Shown here: one piece after another, positions 1 through 6,431 of the stretch
Layout of the letters: each line of letters opens with the position of its first letter
How positions within the stretch are numbered: the first letter of the stretch is position 1
Notes under the pieces: model-generated
Told to the model about the DNA's origin: nothing
Databases searched by the model: none
What the model saw: the letters and a program-made list of their open reading frames with translations, nothing else
Assembly: GCA_964610175.1 (NCBI GenBank)
Contig: CAZSVE010000099.1
Span: 1-10,969 of the forward strand
Length of the DNA stretch: 10,969 nt
Reading direction: 5' to 3'
Origin: CAZSVE01 sp964610175
GTDB taxonomy: Bacteria; Pseudomonadota; Gammaproteobacteria; HK1
Made by a program: the position numbers and the translations under genes

Positions 1-96
1 AATTTCCTTTCTGGCACAGTTACTTGCAAGTTAAAACATATCAGTCCGTTACCCGGAAAATCTTCGACAAAACGATCAAAAAATTTAGAAAATGAT

Positions 97-175
97 GTCA
101 TTTCGAGCGAAGCGAGAAATCTTGAGCGCTGAATCTATCTCGGCCTTGAAGATTTCTCCCTGCGGTTGAAATGAC
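97..175. repeat. Imperfect inverted-repeat (hairpin) element
   Basis: Arms at 97-123 and 149-175 are 27 bases each and match as reverse complements at 23 of 27 positions, around a 25-base centre. The outer parts (GTCATTTC and GAGAAATCTT on the left arm) pair perfectly and the four mismatches are internal. The left arm reads GTCATTTCGAGCGAAGCGAG at its start, a form I recall from intergenic repeat families in several bacterial phyla; that recollection needs a search. It may be a non-autonomous mobile or REP-like element. No coding potential is seen. Confidence 0.6.
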
Positions 176-228
176 AGACATAGTTGAAATAGAAAGATTT
201 TTGGTTCCGGCTTGGCCGGGTCGGGGCG

Positions 229-272
229 TTGCAAAACCTGATCCAATCGTGAAGCCGAGCGGGAAATAAACA
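229..272 (-). repeat. Dispersed element, copy A (partial, inverted)
   Basis: The reverse complement of this segment matches 404-447 at 40 of 44 positions. All four differences are G here versus A in the other copy, read on the element strand. The match fades beyond position 229, where this copy has a GC-rich CCGGC/GCCGG hairpin (209-220 region) instead of the sequence shared by copies B and C. Copies A and B therefore form an inverted pair about 130 bases apart. Confidence 0.65.
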
Positions 273-403
273 AAGTAATCGCTCACAACGAAAATACTTC
301 AAGAAAAATCCACTAAGGATGACGTGCAACGGCACGAAACGAATCGTTTTCTTCCGACTTTTGTACTACTATCCATTTTGATTTTTGTCCTTTGCATTCA
401 ATC

Positions 404-511
404 TGTTTATTTCCCACTCAGCTTCACGATTGGATCAGATTTTACAAGGCGCTGATTTCGCCTTGCCAATACTCAATCATGCCTTGTCGGTTCGAGCACA
501 AGCCTCGCCAG
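404..511 (+). repeat. Dispersed element, copy B (about 108 bases)
   Basis: This is the fullest forward copy of the element. It shares its first 44 bases with copy A and its whole length with copy C (2040-2150, opposite strand). The shared end reads GTCGGTTCGAG, then AAGCCTCGCCAG after a short variable stretch. Inside, CAAGGCG and CGCCTTG (446-452 and 460-466) form a 7-bp stem. Part of this stem is kept in copy C with a G-C to A-T pair exchange, so structure may be under selection. The open frame through it gives no recognisable protein. Confidence 0.65.
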
Positions 512-604
512 TTTGTTACGGTCTCTTACCACGTCATGGAACATGGCCCATATCCGATTCGGAATCATTCTCCATTCGGGACCAACCCTGACAACACGAG
601 AAAC

Positions 605-1513
605 ATGACAGATACCACTTCCCATTCGGTCTCTCATTCCGGACCAAAACGTTACTCCGGCTTTCGACTGTTGATCGTCGATGACAACCGGAATAACTTG
701 TTCACATTGCGAACCCTGGTCCAAAAACACATGGATGTGGAAATCCTGGAAGCGCTATCCGGAGAACAGGCACTATCGATGGCCTTGAAGGAACCAAACA
801 TCGACGTCATCGTGCTTGACGTTCAGATGCCGGAAATGGATGGTTTCCAAACCGCTTCCATGCTCAAGATCCGAAAAAAAACCCGAGACATCCCTATCAT
901 TTTTCTGACGGCTGCCTTCAAGAGCGGGGACTTTCAGAAAAAAGGTTATGAAGTGGGAGCCGTCGATTATTTGCTAAAACCCATTGACGACGATCTGCTT
1001 ATCAATAAAATCAGCACCTATTTCCGTTTGATACAAAAAGAACGGGAAATGAACCGAGTGCTGGAAGAACAGGTTCTGCTTCGCACCGTGGAATTACGAA
1101 GCGCAAACCAGTATCGGGAAAGGATTATCGACACCATGGGCGAGGCCCTGTTGATATTGAATCCCAATGGTGCCATCAAGTCGGCAAACGCCGCAGCCTA
1201 TCGTATGCTTGACTTTCCCGAGGGAGAATTGGTAGGAACGCTGATCGGCGATGTGTTCGAAGAAGAGGACGAGGCGCAGGCAGGCGCCTTCATGGGAACC
1301 TGGCTAGAGGCGCTGATTCGTGTAGGGGTAATCAGAAATATCGAGGCGCGTTTCATCACCAAAGAGGAACAGCGTATCCCGATACTATTCTCCCGCTCCG
1401 CAATCAAGGACGAGGAAGGGAACATTACCGATATTATCTGCATTGCAAGAGATATCACGGGGTACCAACGAGTGGTTCCCGACGAAGAAGAGCCGATGCA
1501 GGAACCAATCTAA
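605..1513 (+). CDS. Response regulator with REC and PAS domains
   Basis: The 302-residue product is a cytoplasmic two-component receiver protein. Residues about 20-140 form a REC domain: acidic pair D26/D27, phosphoacceptor D72 in LDVQMPEMDG, switch T102 in FLTAAF and K125 in LLKPID. A charged, probably helical linker (about 140-170) leads to a PAS domain (about 170-287), beginning RIIDTMGEALLILNPNGAI and ending with the usual EGNITDIICIARDIT. There is no HTH, GGDEF, EAL, kinase or other output domain; the protein ends in an acidic tail. The frame stays open upstream to 392, but that part runs through repeat copy B and looks non-coding, so I place the start at the ATG just before the REC domain; the ribosome-binding site there is weak. 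It may act by protein contact or with a separate histidine kinase. Domain calls are firm; the pathway is unknown. Confidence 0.85.
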   Translation: MTDTTSHSVSHSGPKRYSGFRLLIVDDNRNNLFTLRTLVQKHMDVEILEALSGEQALSMALKEPNIDVIVLDVQMPEMDGFQTASMLKIRKKTRDIPIIFLTAAFKSGDFQKKGYEVGAVDYLLKPIDDDLLINKISTYFRLIQKEREMNRVLEEQVLLRTVELRSANQYRERIIDTMGEALLILNPNGAIKSANAAAYRMLDFPEGELVGTLIGDVFEEEDEAQAGAFMGTWLEALIRVGVIRNIEARFITKEEQRIPILFSRSAIKDEEGNITDIICIARDITGYQRVVPDEEEPMQEPI

Positions 1514-1541
1514 GGCATAACGCGCCTGCCGAGTTACCCTT

Positions 1542-1547
1542 AGAGGA
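1542..1547 (+). promoter_or_regulatory. Ribosome binding site of the arsR-type gene
   Basis: AGAGGA lies 7 bases before the ATG at 1555 and fixes that start. The gap to the preceding stop codon is only 41 bases, so co-transcription with the response regulator is likely. Confidence 0.6.
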
Positions 1548-1554
1548 TCTTCGA

Positions 1555-1926
1555 ATGAATACACCGTTAAAACAGCATCCCCTCAACCAGCCGGCAACGG
1601 ATGAAAACGGCATTCTCGATGAGAACAGTACTCTCACCGCCCGTGCCCTAAAGGCCATGGCTCATCCGCTGCGCTGGCGAATACTGTGCACATTGGGCAG
1701 CGATGAACTTTCCGTCGGCGAAATCGTCGAGAGGACCGGCACATCCCAAAGCAATGTATCCCAGCACCTCGAACAACTTCGAAACAAGAACATCGTTACC
1801 GCCCGTAAGGAAGCGAACCGCGTTTACTACCGAATTCGTAACGATCAGCTACTGATGCTTATCGGCACCATGCGGGAGGTTCTGTGTCCGGCCAACCTCA
1901 ATATGCGCGAACCGGCCACGAAATAA
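1555..1926 (+). CDS. ArsR/SmtB-family repressor, BigR/SqrR-like
   Basis: The 123-residue product is a winged-helix DNA-binding repressor. ALKAMAHPLRWRILCTL (about 31-47) opens the fold, SVGEIVERTGTSQSNVSQHL (53-72) is the helix-turn-helix, and RKEANRVYYRI (84-94) is the wing. Metal-site motifs such as the ArsR ELCVCDL are absent. There are just two cysteines, C45 (RILC) and C111 (REVLC), 66 residues apart and at the alignment positions where BigR and SqrR carry the pair that forms a disulfide or tetrasulfide with reactive sulfur species. I infer a persulfide/sulfide or redox sensor. The first 25 residues are a variable extension. The gene follows the response regulator by 41 bases and probably shares its transcript. 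Its targets are not evident; the hairpin and repeat just downstream could include an operator, but I see no proof. Confidence 0.88.
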   Translation: MNTPLKQHPLNQPATDENGILDENSTLTARALKAMAHPLRWRILCTLGSDELSVGEIVERTGTSQSNVSQHLEQLRNKNIVTARKEANRVYYRIRNDQLLMLIGTMREVLCPANLNMREPATK

Positions 1927-1965
1927 GAAGGATCCTTGTGCTGAAATTGGTATTAGTAGAGCAGA

Positions 1966-2028
1966 ACATGTCAGCGCTTCGCGCCAAGACCCACCCCGCT
2001 TCGATCTTGGCGCGAAGCGCTGACATGT
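1966..2028. repeat. Perfect inverted repeat, 24-bp arms, 15-base loop
   Basis: Arms at 1966-1989 and 2005-2028 are exact reverse complements over 24 bases; the centre is CCCACCCCGCTTCGA. Each arm contains AGCGCTTCGCGC, itself nearly palindromic. It begins 39 bases after the stop codon of the arsR-type gene. It would form a very stable RNA hairpin and could stop transcription in either direction, but no T-run follows either arm, so it is not a canonical intrinsic terminator. Alternatives are a mobile-element end pair or a cruciform protein-binding site. Confidence 0.8.
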
Positions 2029-2039
2029 ATCCTTCAAGC

Positions 2040-2150
2040 CTGGCGAGGCTTCGCCTCGAACCGACATATATGATTTAGCGTCGGCAAAGCCAAATCGACG
2101 CTTCGTAAAACTCGATTCGTTTGCGAAGCCGAGCGGGAAAAGAAACAAAA
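2040..2150 (-). repeat. Dispersed element, copy C (inverted)
   Basis: The reverse complement aligns with copy B (404-511) along nearly its whole length, starting TTTCCCGCTCGGCTTC and ending GTCGGTTCGAGGCGAAGCC. This copy has a sharp CGAGGC-TTC-GCCTCG hairpin at its terminal end (about 2043-2058) and a further 7-bp stem AGCGTCG/CGACGCT (2077-2102). It lies 11 bases beyond the perfect hairpin. Confidence 0.65.
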
Positions 2151-2297
2151 TAATAACCCGAAGCCCCCCGACGTTCTTCGCCGGGTGCCTTCTTTACGTT
2201 TTCGACGATTCCGAGTAGCCAGAAGCCTCGAGCATGCCTCGAAATATGGCACGTGAAGATCCCTTGCGCAGCCGGACGCTAGTACAAATCACGAATC

Positions 2298-3758
2298 ATG
2301 AAACAGATACAAGACCTCGATCGCCCACGAAGCAAACGTTCAAGCCAAACCAATCGACGGTGGAAAACCGTCGGGTTGACCATCGGAATCACGATGATGG
2401 CCGTTTCCATCTTACCGATCCCGTTAGGAAATGCCTCGCCAAAGCCACCCACACCGGCCAAAACATCGGGAGAATCCCCCACCGCTTCCCGGCAATTACA
2501 GGACCATTTGCAACAGACAGGTCCCCTCGCTTCGGTAGCATCTTTGTCGCCATCACCCTTGGCCACGGAAGGTTCGAAGCACACCCATCGGATTCAACTC
2601 GATCTCGAACTCGATCTCCAACCCGATGCCAAAACCCGGCAACAGGACCCACGGAAGCCTGTTCGACGCACCACCGTGGCAAAAGGCGACTCCTTATCCA
2701 CCATCTTCAAGCGGCTTCGACTACCCCAATCCCAGCTTTATTCCATCATGAATGCCGGGAAAGACGCCAAGCGTTTCAAGTATCTGCGACCCGGTCAAAC
2801 ATTGGAATTCGAAATCGCCCAAAATCGGACCATCGAAAAAATCATCTATCGATCCGACAATGAAACCACCCTGGAGGTCGTACCGAAAAAACAGGGCGAA
2901 GGATATCGGGTCCGAGTGATCATGGAGGATCTGGAGCGCCGCACTACCATGGCCACGGGAACCATCGACCAGTCACTCTTCATCGCCGGGCAGCGCGCCG
3001 GGCTCCCCGACAAAACCATCATGGAACTCGTCGGGATCTTCGCGTGGGATATAGACTTCGCCCTGGATGTCCGTTCCGGCGATCGATTCTCCGTAATCTA
3101 CGAACAGCTATACAAGGAAGGTGAAAAAATCCGCAATGGCAACATCCTGGCGGCGGAATTCGCCAACCGGGGCAAGACATTCCGCGCCATTCGGTACAAA
3201 AACGACAAAGGCAGAGCCGGTTATTACACCCCCGATGGACGCAACCTGCGAAAGGCATTCCTGCGAACGCCAGTGGAATTCAGCCGCATCTCCTCGCGGT
3301 TCCAGCTACGCCGTTGGCATCCAGTCCTTCACAGATTCCGCGCCCATCGCGGCGTCGATTACGCCGCTCCGCGCGGCACCCAGGTCAAGGCAACGGCACG
3401 TGGCAAGGTAACCTTCGTCGGTCGCAAGGGCGGCCTTGGGAGGGCTATATTCATTCAACACCGAGGCAAATACACCACCGTATATGGACATCTGCACAAA
3501 TATGCACGAGGCATCAAGTCCGGCAAGTCCGTTCGGCAAGGACAGGTCATCGGTTATGTTGGGAGCACCGGGCTCGCCACGGGGCCTCACCTCCACTACG
3601 AATTCCGCGTACACGGCGTACACAGGGACCCCCTCAAGGTAAAACTACCCCAGGCCGAACCCATCGAGGCGCGCTATCGACCGGACTTCCACCGTAAAAC
3701 CAAAAAATTCCTTGCCCAACTCAAGGTACTCTCGCGGACCATGCTGGCGTCGCGCTAA
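2298..3758 (+). CDS. M23 peptidoglycan endopeptidase (MepM/YebA type)
   Basis: The 486-residue product is an envelope-anchored murein hydrolase that cuts peptide cross-links. A basic N-terminus (RSKRSSQTNRRWK) precedes one membrane segment (about 25-45, VGLTIGITMMAVSILPIPLG), so it is an uncleaved anchor or signal peptide with a periplasmic body. A proline- and threonine-rich linker follows. Residues about 124-172 form an OapA/LysM-like domain (TTVAKGDSLSTIFKRL to LRPGQTLEFEI). The catalytic M23 domain (about 325-450) keeps the zinc ligands H350 and D354 (HRGVD) and H433 in HLH (431-433), with H398 in YGHLH. Length and domain order fit E. coli MepM. No strong ribosome-binding site is visible, but the basic region plus membrane segment supports this ATG. 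The anmK gene follows by 99 bases, a functional pairing in wall turnover. Identification as an M23 protein is firm; the exact bond specificity is inferred. Confidence 0.93.
   Translation: MKQIQDLDRPRSKRSSQTNRRWKTVGLTIGITMMAVSILPIPLGNASPKPPTPAKTSGESPTASRQLQDHLQQTGPLASVASLSPSPLATEGSKHTHRIQLDLELDLQPDAKTRQQDPRKPVRRTTVAKGDSLSTIFKRLRLPQSQLYSIMNAGKDAKRFKYLRPGQTLEFEIAQNRTIEKIIYRSDNETTLEVVPKKQGEGYRVRVIMEDLERRTTMATGTIDQSLFIAGQRAGLPDKTIMELVGIFAWDIDFALDVRSGDRFSVIYEQLYKEGEKIRNGNILAAEFANRGKTFRAIRYKNDKGRAGYYTPDGRNLRKAFLRTPVEFSRISSRFQLRRWHPVLHRFRAHRGVDYAAPRGTQVKATARGKVTFVGRKGGLGRAIFIQHRGKYTTVYGHLHKYARGIKSGKSVRQGQVIGYVGSTGLATGPHLHYEFRVHGVHRDPLKVKLPQAEPIEARYRPDFHRKTKKFLAQLKVLSRTMLASR
2596..2619 (+). repeat. 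Two tandem 12-base repeats inside the M23 gene
   Basis: AACTCGATCTCG is followed by AACTCGATCTCC, then a more diverged third unit. They encode the LDLELDLQPD stretch of the periplasmic linker. The unit is a multiple of three, so copy-number change would keep the frame. Confidence 0.55.
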
Positions 3759-3857
3759 CCTGGAAGCGTCCAACCCCGATCCATCCCCTATCCATCAATC
3801 GATCCATTTCAAGGCGACAAACTCGCGATCCACGAAAAATCGACCACCCCGAGCCAA

Positions 3858-4970
3858 ATGTCCCTATTCATCGGACTCCTATCCGGAACCAGCATAGATG
3901 GCATCGACGCCGCCCTGGTCGACTTTCGAGCGCCGAGGCCCGTACTCGTTGCATCGCGGGTCCACCCCATTCCCCAAATGCTTCGTGAGCGCCTGATCGC
4001 GGCCTGCGGGCAAAAACAAGACCGCGTCCACGAAGTTGCCAGCCTGGACGCGTTGGTTGGCCATCTATTCGCCGATGCGACCATCCGCCTCATGGAACAA
4101 ACCGGCAATCGCCCCACCGACATCCAGGCAATCGGTACGCATGGACAGACCATTCGCCACCGGCCCGATGCCGAGACACCCTTCACGCTACAAATCGCCG
4201 ACCCCAACATCATTGTCGAACGCACAGGCATCACCACCATAGCCGACTTCCGACGCCGGGATATCGCCGCCGGTGGACAGGGGGCCCCCCTGGTACCCGC
4301 CTTCCACAAAACCGTGTTCCAGAAACCCGGACAAAATCGGGTCGTAGCCAACATCGGCGGCATCGCCAACATCACGATCCTCCCAGCCGGGCAAGACGAC
4401 CCGATAGTCGGTTTCGACACCGGACCCGGAAATACCCTGCTGGACGCCTGGGCCATGGATCATCTCGGAACCCCCATGGACACCAACGGACACTGGGCTG
4501 CACAAGGAAAAATCCATGAGGAACTACTCCACAAACTCCGCGGCGACCACTACTTCCGGGCGCCACCGCCCAAAACCACCGGCCCCGAGCACTTCAATCT
4601 GCACTGGCTCCGAGCCTCCCTTGCCGGGCTTCATCCGGCGCCGACTCCTGCCGACATCCAGCGCACCCTATGCGAGCTCACCATCACCACCCTGCGGGAT
4701 GCCATCACCCACCATGCCCCGGACTGCCGCGAGGTCCTCCTATGCGGTGGCGGTGCCAAAAACCCCCTGTTATCGAGAAGCCTCGAGGAACAGCTCCCCA
4801 ATTCCCTGGTAGACACCACCGGTCGGCATGGCATCGATCCAGACTGGGTAGAAGCCATGGCCTTCGCCTGGCTCGCCAAACAAAGATTGGACGGTCTGCC
4901 CGGTAACCTGCCCTTCGTTACCGGGGCACGCCACCCGGTGGTGCTCGGTGCCATCTATCCCGGGGGATGA
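3858..4970 (+). CDS. anmK: Anhydro-N-acetylmuramic acid kinase
   Basis: The 370-residue cytoplasmic enzyme phosphorylates 1,6-anhydro-MurNAc with ATP and opens the anhydro ring to give MurNAc-6-phosphate, for MurQ in cell-wall recycling. Family hallmarks are complete: GLLSGTSIDGIDAAL at the N-terminus (phosphate-binding loop), IGTHGQTIRH (92-101), DFRRRDIAAGGQGAPLVPAFH (130-150), NIGGIANIT (165-173), VGFDTGPGN with the catalytic aspartate D187, and CGGGAKN (296-302) near the C-terminus. Length matches the usual 360-375 residues. The start is set by the family N-terminus MSLFIGLLSGTS. It lies 99 bases behind the M23 endopeptidase gene, a pairing I know from gammaproteobacteria. In such genomes erpA often follows, but here a phosphorothioation cluster begins 42 bases after the stop. 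Confidence 0.97.
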   Translation: MSLFIGLLSGTSIDGIDAALVDFRAPRPVLVASRVHPIPQMLRERLIAACGQKQDRVHEVASLDALVGHLFADATIRLMEQTGNRPTDIQAIGTHGQTIRHRPDAETPFTLQIADPNIIVERTGITTIADFRRRDIAAGGQGAPLVPAFHKTVFQKPGQNRVVANIGGIANITILPAGQDDPIVGFDTGPGNTLLDAWAMDHLGTPMDTNGHWAAQGKIHEELLHKLRGDHYFRAPPPKTTGPEHFNLHWLRASLAGLHPAPTPADIQRTLCELTITTLRDAITHHAPDCREVLLCGGGAKNPLLSRSLEEQLPNSLVDTTGRHGIDPDWVEAMAFAWLAKQRLDGLPGNLPFVTGARHPVVLGAIYPGG

Positions 4971-4983
4971 CATTCCACGCCAT

Positions 4984-5030
4984 CCGGGTATCATTTATCG
5001 AGGTATTCCTTCGTGTTGCTCGATACCCGG
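4984..5030. promoter_or_regulatory. Inverted repeat bracketing the dndC start
   Basis: CCGGGTATC (4984-4992) and GATACCCGG (5022-5030) are perfect 9-bp inverted arms. The Shine-Dalgarno GAGGT (5000-5004) and the GTG start (5013) lie in the 29-base interval. It could be an operator for a repressor or an mRNA hairpin presenting the ribosome site in its loop. The symmetry is seen; the role is inferred. Confidence 0.4.
5000..5004 (+). promoter_or_regulatory. Ribosome binding site of dndC
   Basis: GAGGT ends 8 bases before the GTG at 5013 and supports this non-ATG start. The next in-frame ATG lies beyond the ATP-loop motif, so it could not give a working enzyme. Confidence 0.6.
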
Positions 5031-6431
5031 CAAGACGTCCCACTCTTGAGTCTCCATTGCGAACCTTCGGGAAAGTCGATCCATTTGGCAAACCATCTCC
5101 CAAAAACCACCCTCTCCGAGTTACAAAACCTATACCTCAGTGACGACCGTCCCTGGGTCGTCGCCTTCTCCGGGGGGAAGGACTCCACCTTATTGCTGCA
5201 ACTCGTTTTCGATTCGATGCTCCGACTAGGTCACCATGCATCGAAACCTGTCCATGTCGTGTCATGCGACACCCGTGTCGAGGCGCCCAATATCAGCGCA
5301 TATCTCAACGAGGTATTGGTACGCATCGAAAAAGGGGGAAAGCGACACGGACTTAATCTCCTCGTCCACCTGGTCAGCCCTGAAGCTCGGGAAAGCTTTT
5401 GGGGAAAACTCATTGGCAAGGGGTATCCTTCTCCGACCCGATGGTTCCGTTGGTGTACCACCAACATGAAGATTCGCCCCACGCGCCGAGTCATCGAGCA
5501 AATTACCCGGGAATCCGGCAGTGTCGTGTTATTACTCGGAACACGATTCGGCGAGAGCAGCCAACGCGGAAGGCGCATGAAGGACAGGGAATATACCGCC
5601 CGCGGACTCAATCCCCACCACGAGATCCCCAATGCCCTGGTCGCCGCGCCGATTTCCCACTGGAACACCGACGAGGTCTGGGAATACCTCTTCAACCACA
5701 ATCCACCACCCTGGGGTGGCAGCCATGATTTCCTGCTCGATTTGTATCGGCAGGCCGCTGGGGGAGAATGTCCTATTGTTCTGGACCTAGATACCCCCTC
5801 CTGCGGTGGCAGTCGCTTCGGTTGCTGGACCTGCACAGTAGTAAAACAGGATAAATCCATGCAGGGTTTCATCGACACCGGCGGGACCTGGATGCAACCC
5901 CTGATAGGCTTTCGCGACTGGCTCAAGGAGATTCGCGAACGACCCGATTGGCGCAGCCCTATCCGCCGGGATGGGAGCACCGGTCCGGGCCCTTTCCTGT
6001 CTGCCTGCCGCGTCGAAATCTTGCGCAAACTACTAACACTGGAGAAAACCGTTGGCCAACCGCTTGTCAGCGACCAGGAATTGCGCTATATCCAATCGGA
6101 ATGGCGTCGGGAATTCGATCTCACCGAAACGGTCTTTTCCCTGGCCTGCGAATACGGACGCGATATCGAACATGACACCCTGGATATGACAGAGCTGAAA
6201 CTACCACCCATCGAACAACAGGTACTGGATGATCTGGTGGCCGAACGCGCTGTCAACCCGGATCTGGTGGACAAACTATTGAAACTGGTCCTGCGCGATT
6301 ACCGGGATCTGAATATCCATGGCAGCAAGGCCGCCCTCAAGCGGGAGATCGAAGAACGAATAGAGGCATCCCTGGAACAGGATGCCATGGTGGATGCCCC
6401 GACTGACACCTTGCCGGACACCGCTCCATGA
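5013..6431 (+). CDS. dndC: DNA phosphorothioation protein DndC
   Basis: The 472-residue protein belongs to the PAPS-reductase/ATP-pyrophosphatase fold and is the DndC subunit that adenylates the DNA phosphate and helps transfer sulfur to the backbone. The PP-loop SGGKDST is at 53-59. Further family features are VSCDTRVEAP (83-92), WCTTNMKI (147-154), LLLGTRFGESSQR (173-185) and PISHWNTDEVWEYL (213-226). Cysteines C253, C264, C271 and C274 (SCGGSRFGCWTC) plus C148 are the expected iron-sulfur ligands. The length is typical of DndC rather than of metabolic CysH, which is much shorter. The GTG start has a GAGGT site 8 bases upstream. The stop overlaps the dndD ATG as ATGA, so dndD is likely translated by coupling. 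No dndA or dndB precedes it; sulfur would come from a housekeeping cysteine desulfurase such as IscS (inference). Confidence 0.93.
   Translation: MLLDTRQDVPLLSLHCEPSGKSIHLANHLPKTTLSELQNLYLSDDRPWVVAFSGGKDSTLLLQLVFDSMLRLGHHASKPVHVVSCDTRVEAPNISAYLNEVLVRIEKGGKRHGLNLLVHLVSPEARESFWGKLIGKGYPSPTRWFRWCTTNMKIRPTRRVIEQITRESGSVVLLLGTRFGESSQRGRRMKDREYTARGLNPHHEIPNALVAAPISHWNTDEVWEYLFNHNPPPWGGSHDFLLDLYRQAAGGECPIVLDLDTPSCGGSRFGCWTCTVVKQDKSMQGFIDTGGTWMQPLIGFRDWLKEIRERPDWRSPIRRDGSTGPGPFLSACRVEILRKLLTLEKTVGQPLVSDQELRYIQSEWRREFDLTETVFSLACEYGRDIEHDTLDMTELKLPPIEQQVLDDLVAERAVNPDLVDKLLKLVLRDYRDLNIHGSKAALKREIEERIEASLEQDAMVDAPTDTLPDTAP

Larger units (their letters stand above)
1..604. other. Non-coding stretch carrying dispersed repeats
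   Basis: No convincing gene lies in these 604 bases. Short open frames on both strands are compositionally unlike the neighbouring genes and run through repeat copies. The stretch holds an imperfect inverted repeat at 97-175 and two oppositely oriented copies of a dispersed element (229-272 and 404-511). The promoter of the response regulator at 605 should lie in the last 100-200 bases, but I cannot point to a clear -35/-10 pair. Confidence 0.7.
1927..2297. other. Non-coding stretch between arsR-type and M23 genes
   Basis: These 371 bases hold the perfect hairpin at 1966-2028 and dispersed element copy C at 2040-2150. The remaining 2151-2297 should contain the promoter of the peptidase gene, but no clear -35/-10 pair or strong Shine-Dalgarno is visible. 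Short open frames here overlap the repeats and resemble no protein. Confidence 0.65.

Noticed and set aside
392..604. N-terminal extension of the response regulator from an ATG at 392
   Set aside because: The extension runs through dispersed repeat copy B, resembles no domain, and precedes a normal REC start; the ATG at 605 is more plausible.
2234..2863. 209-residue open frame on the + strand
   Set aside because: It overlaps the M23 gene in another frame and gives low-complexity, unrecognisable sequence.
3759..3857. Several ATCCAT motifs between the M23 gene and anmK
   Set aside because: They are irregularly spaced and short, with no symmetry or known site.
5231..6028. 265-residue open frame on the - strand
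   Set aside because: It is antisense to dndC, which has clear family motifs throughout, and has no family resemblance itself.
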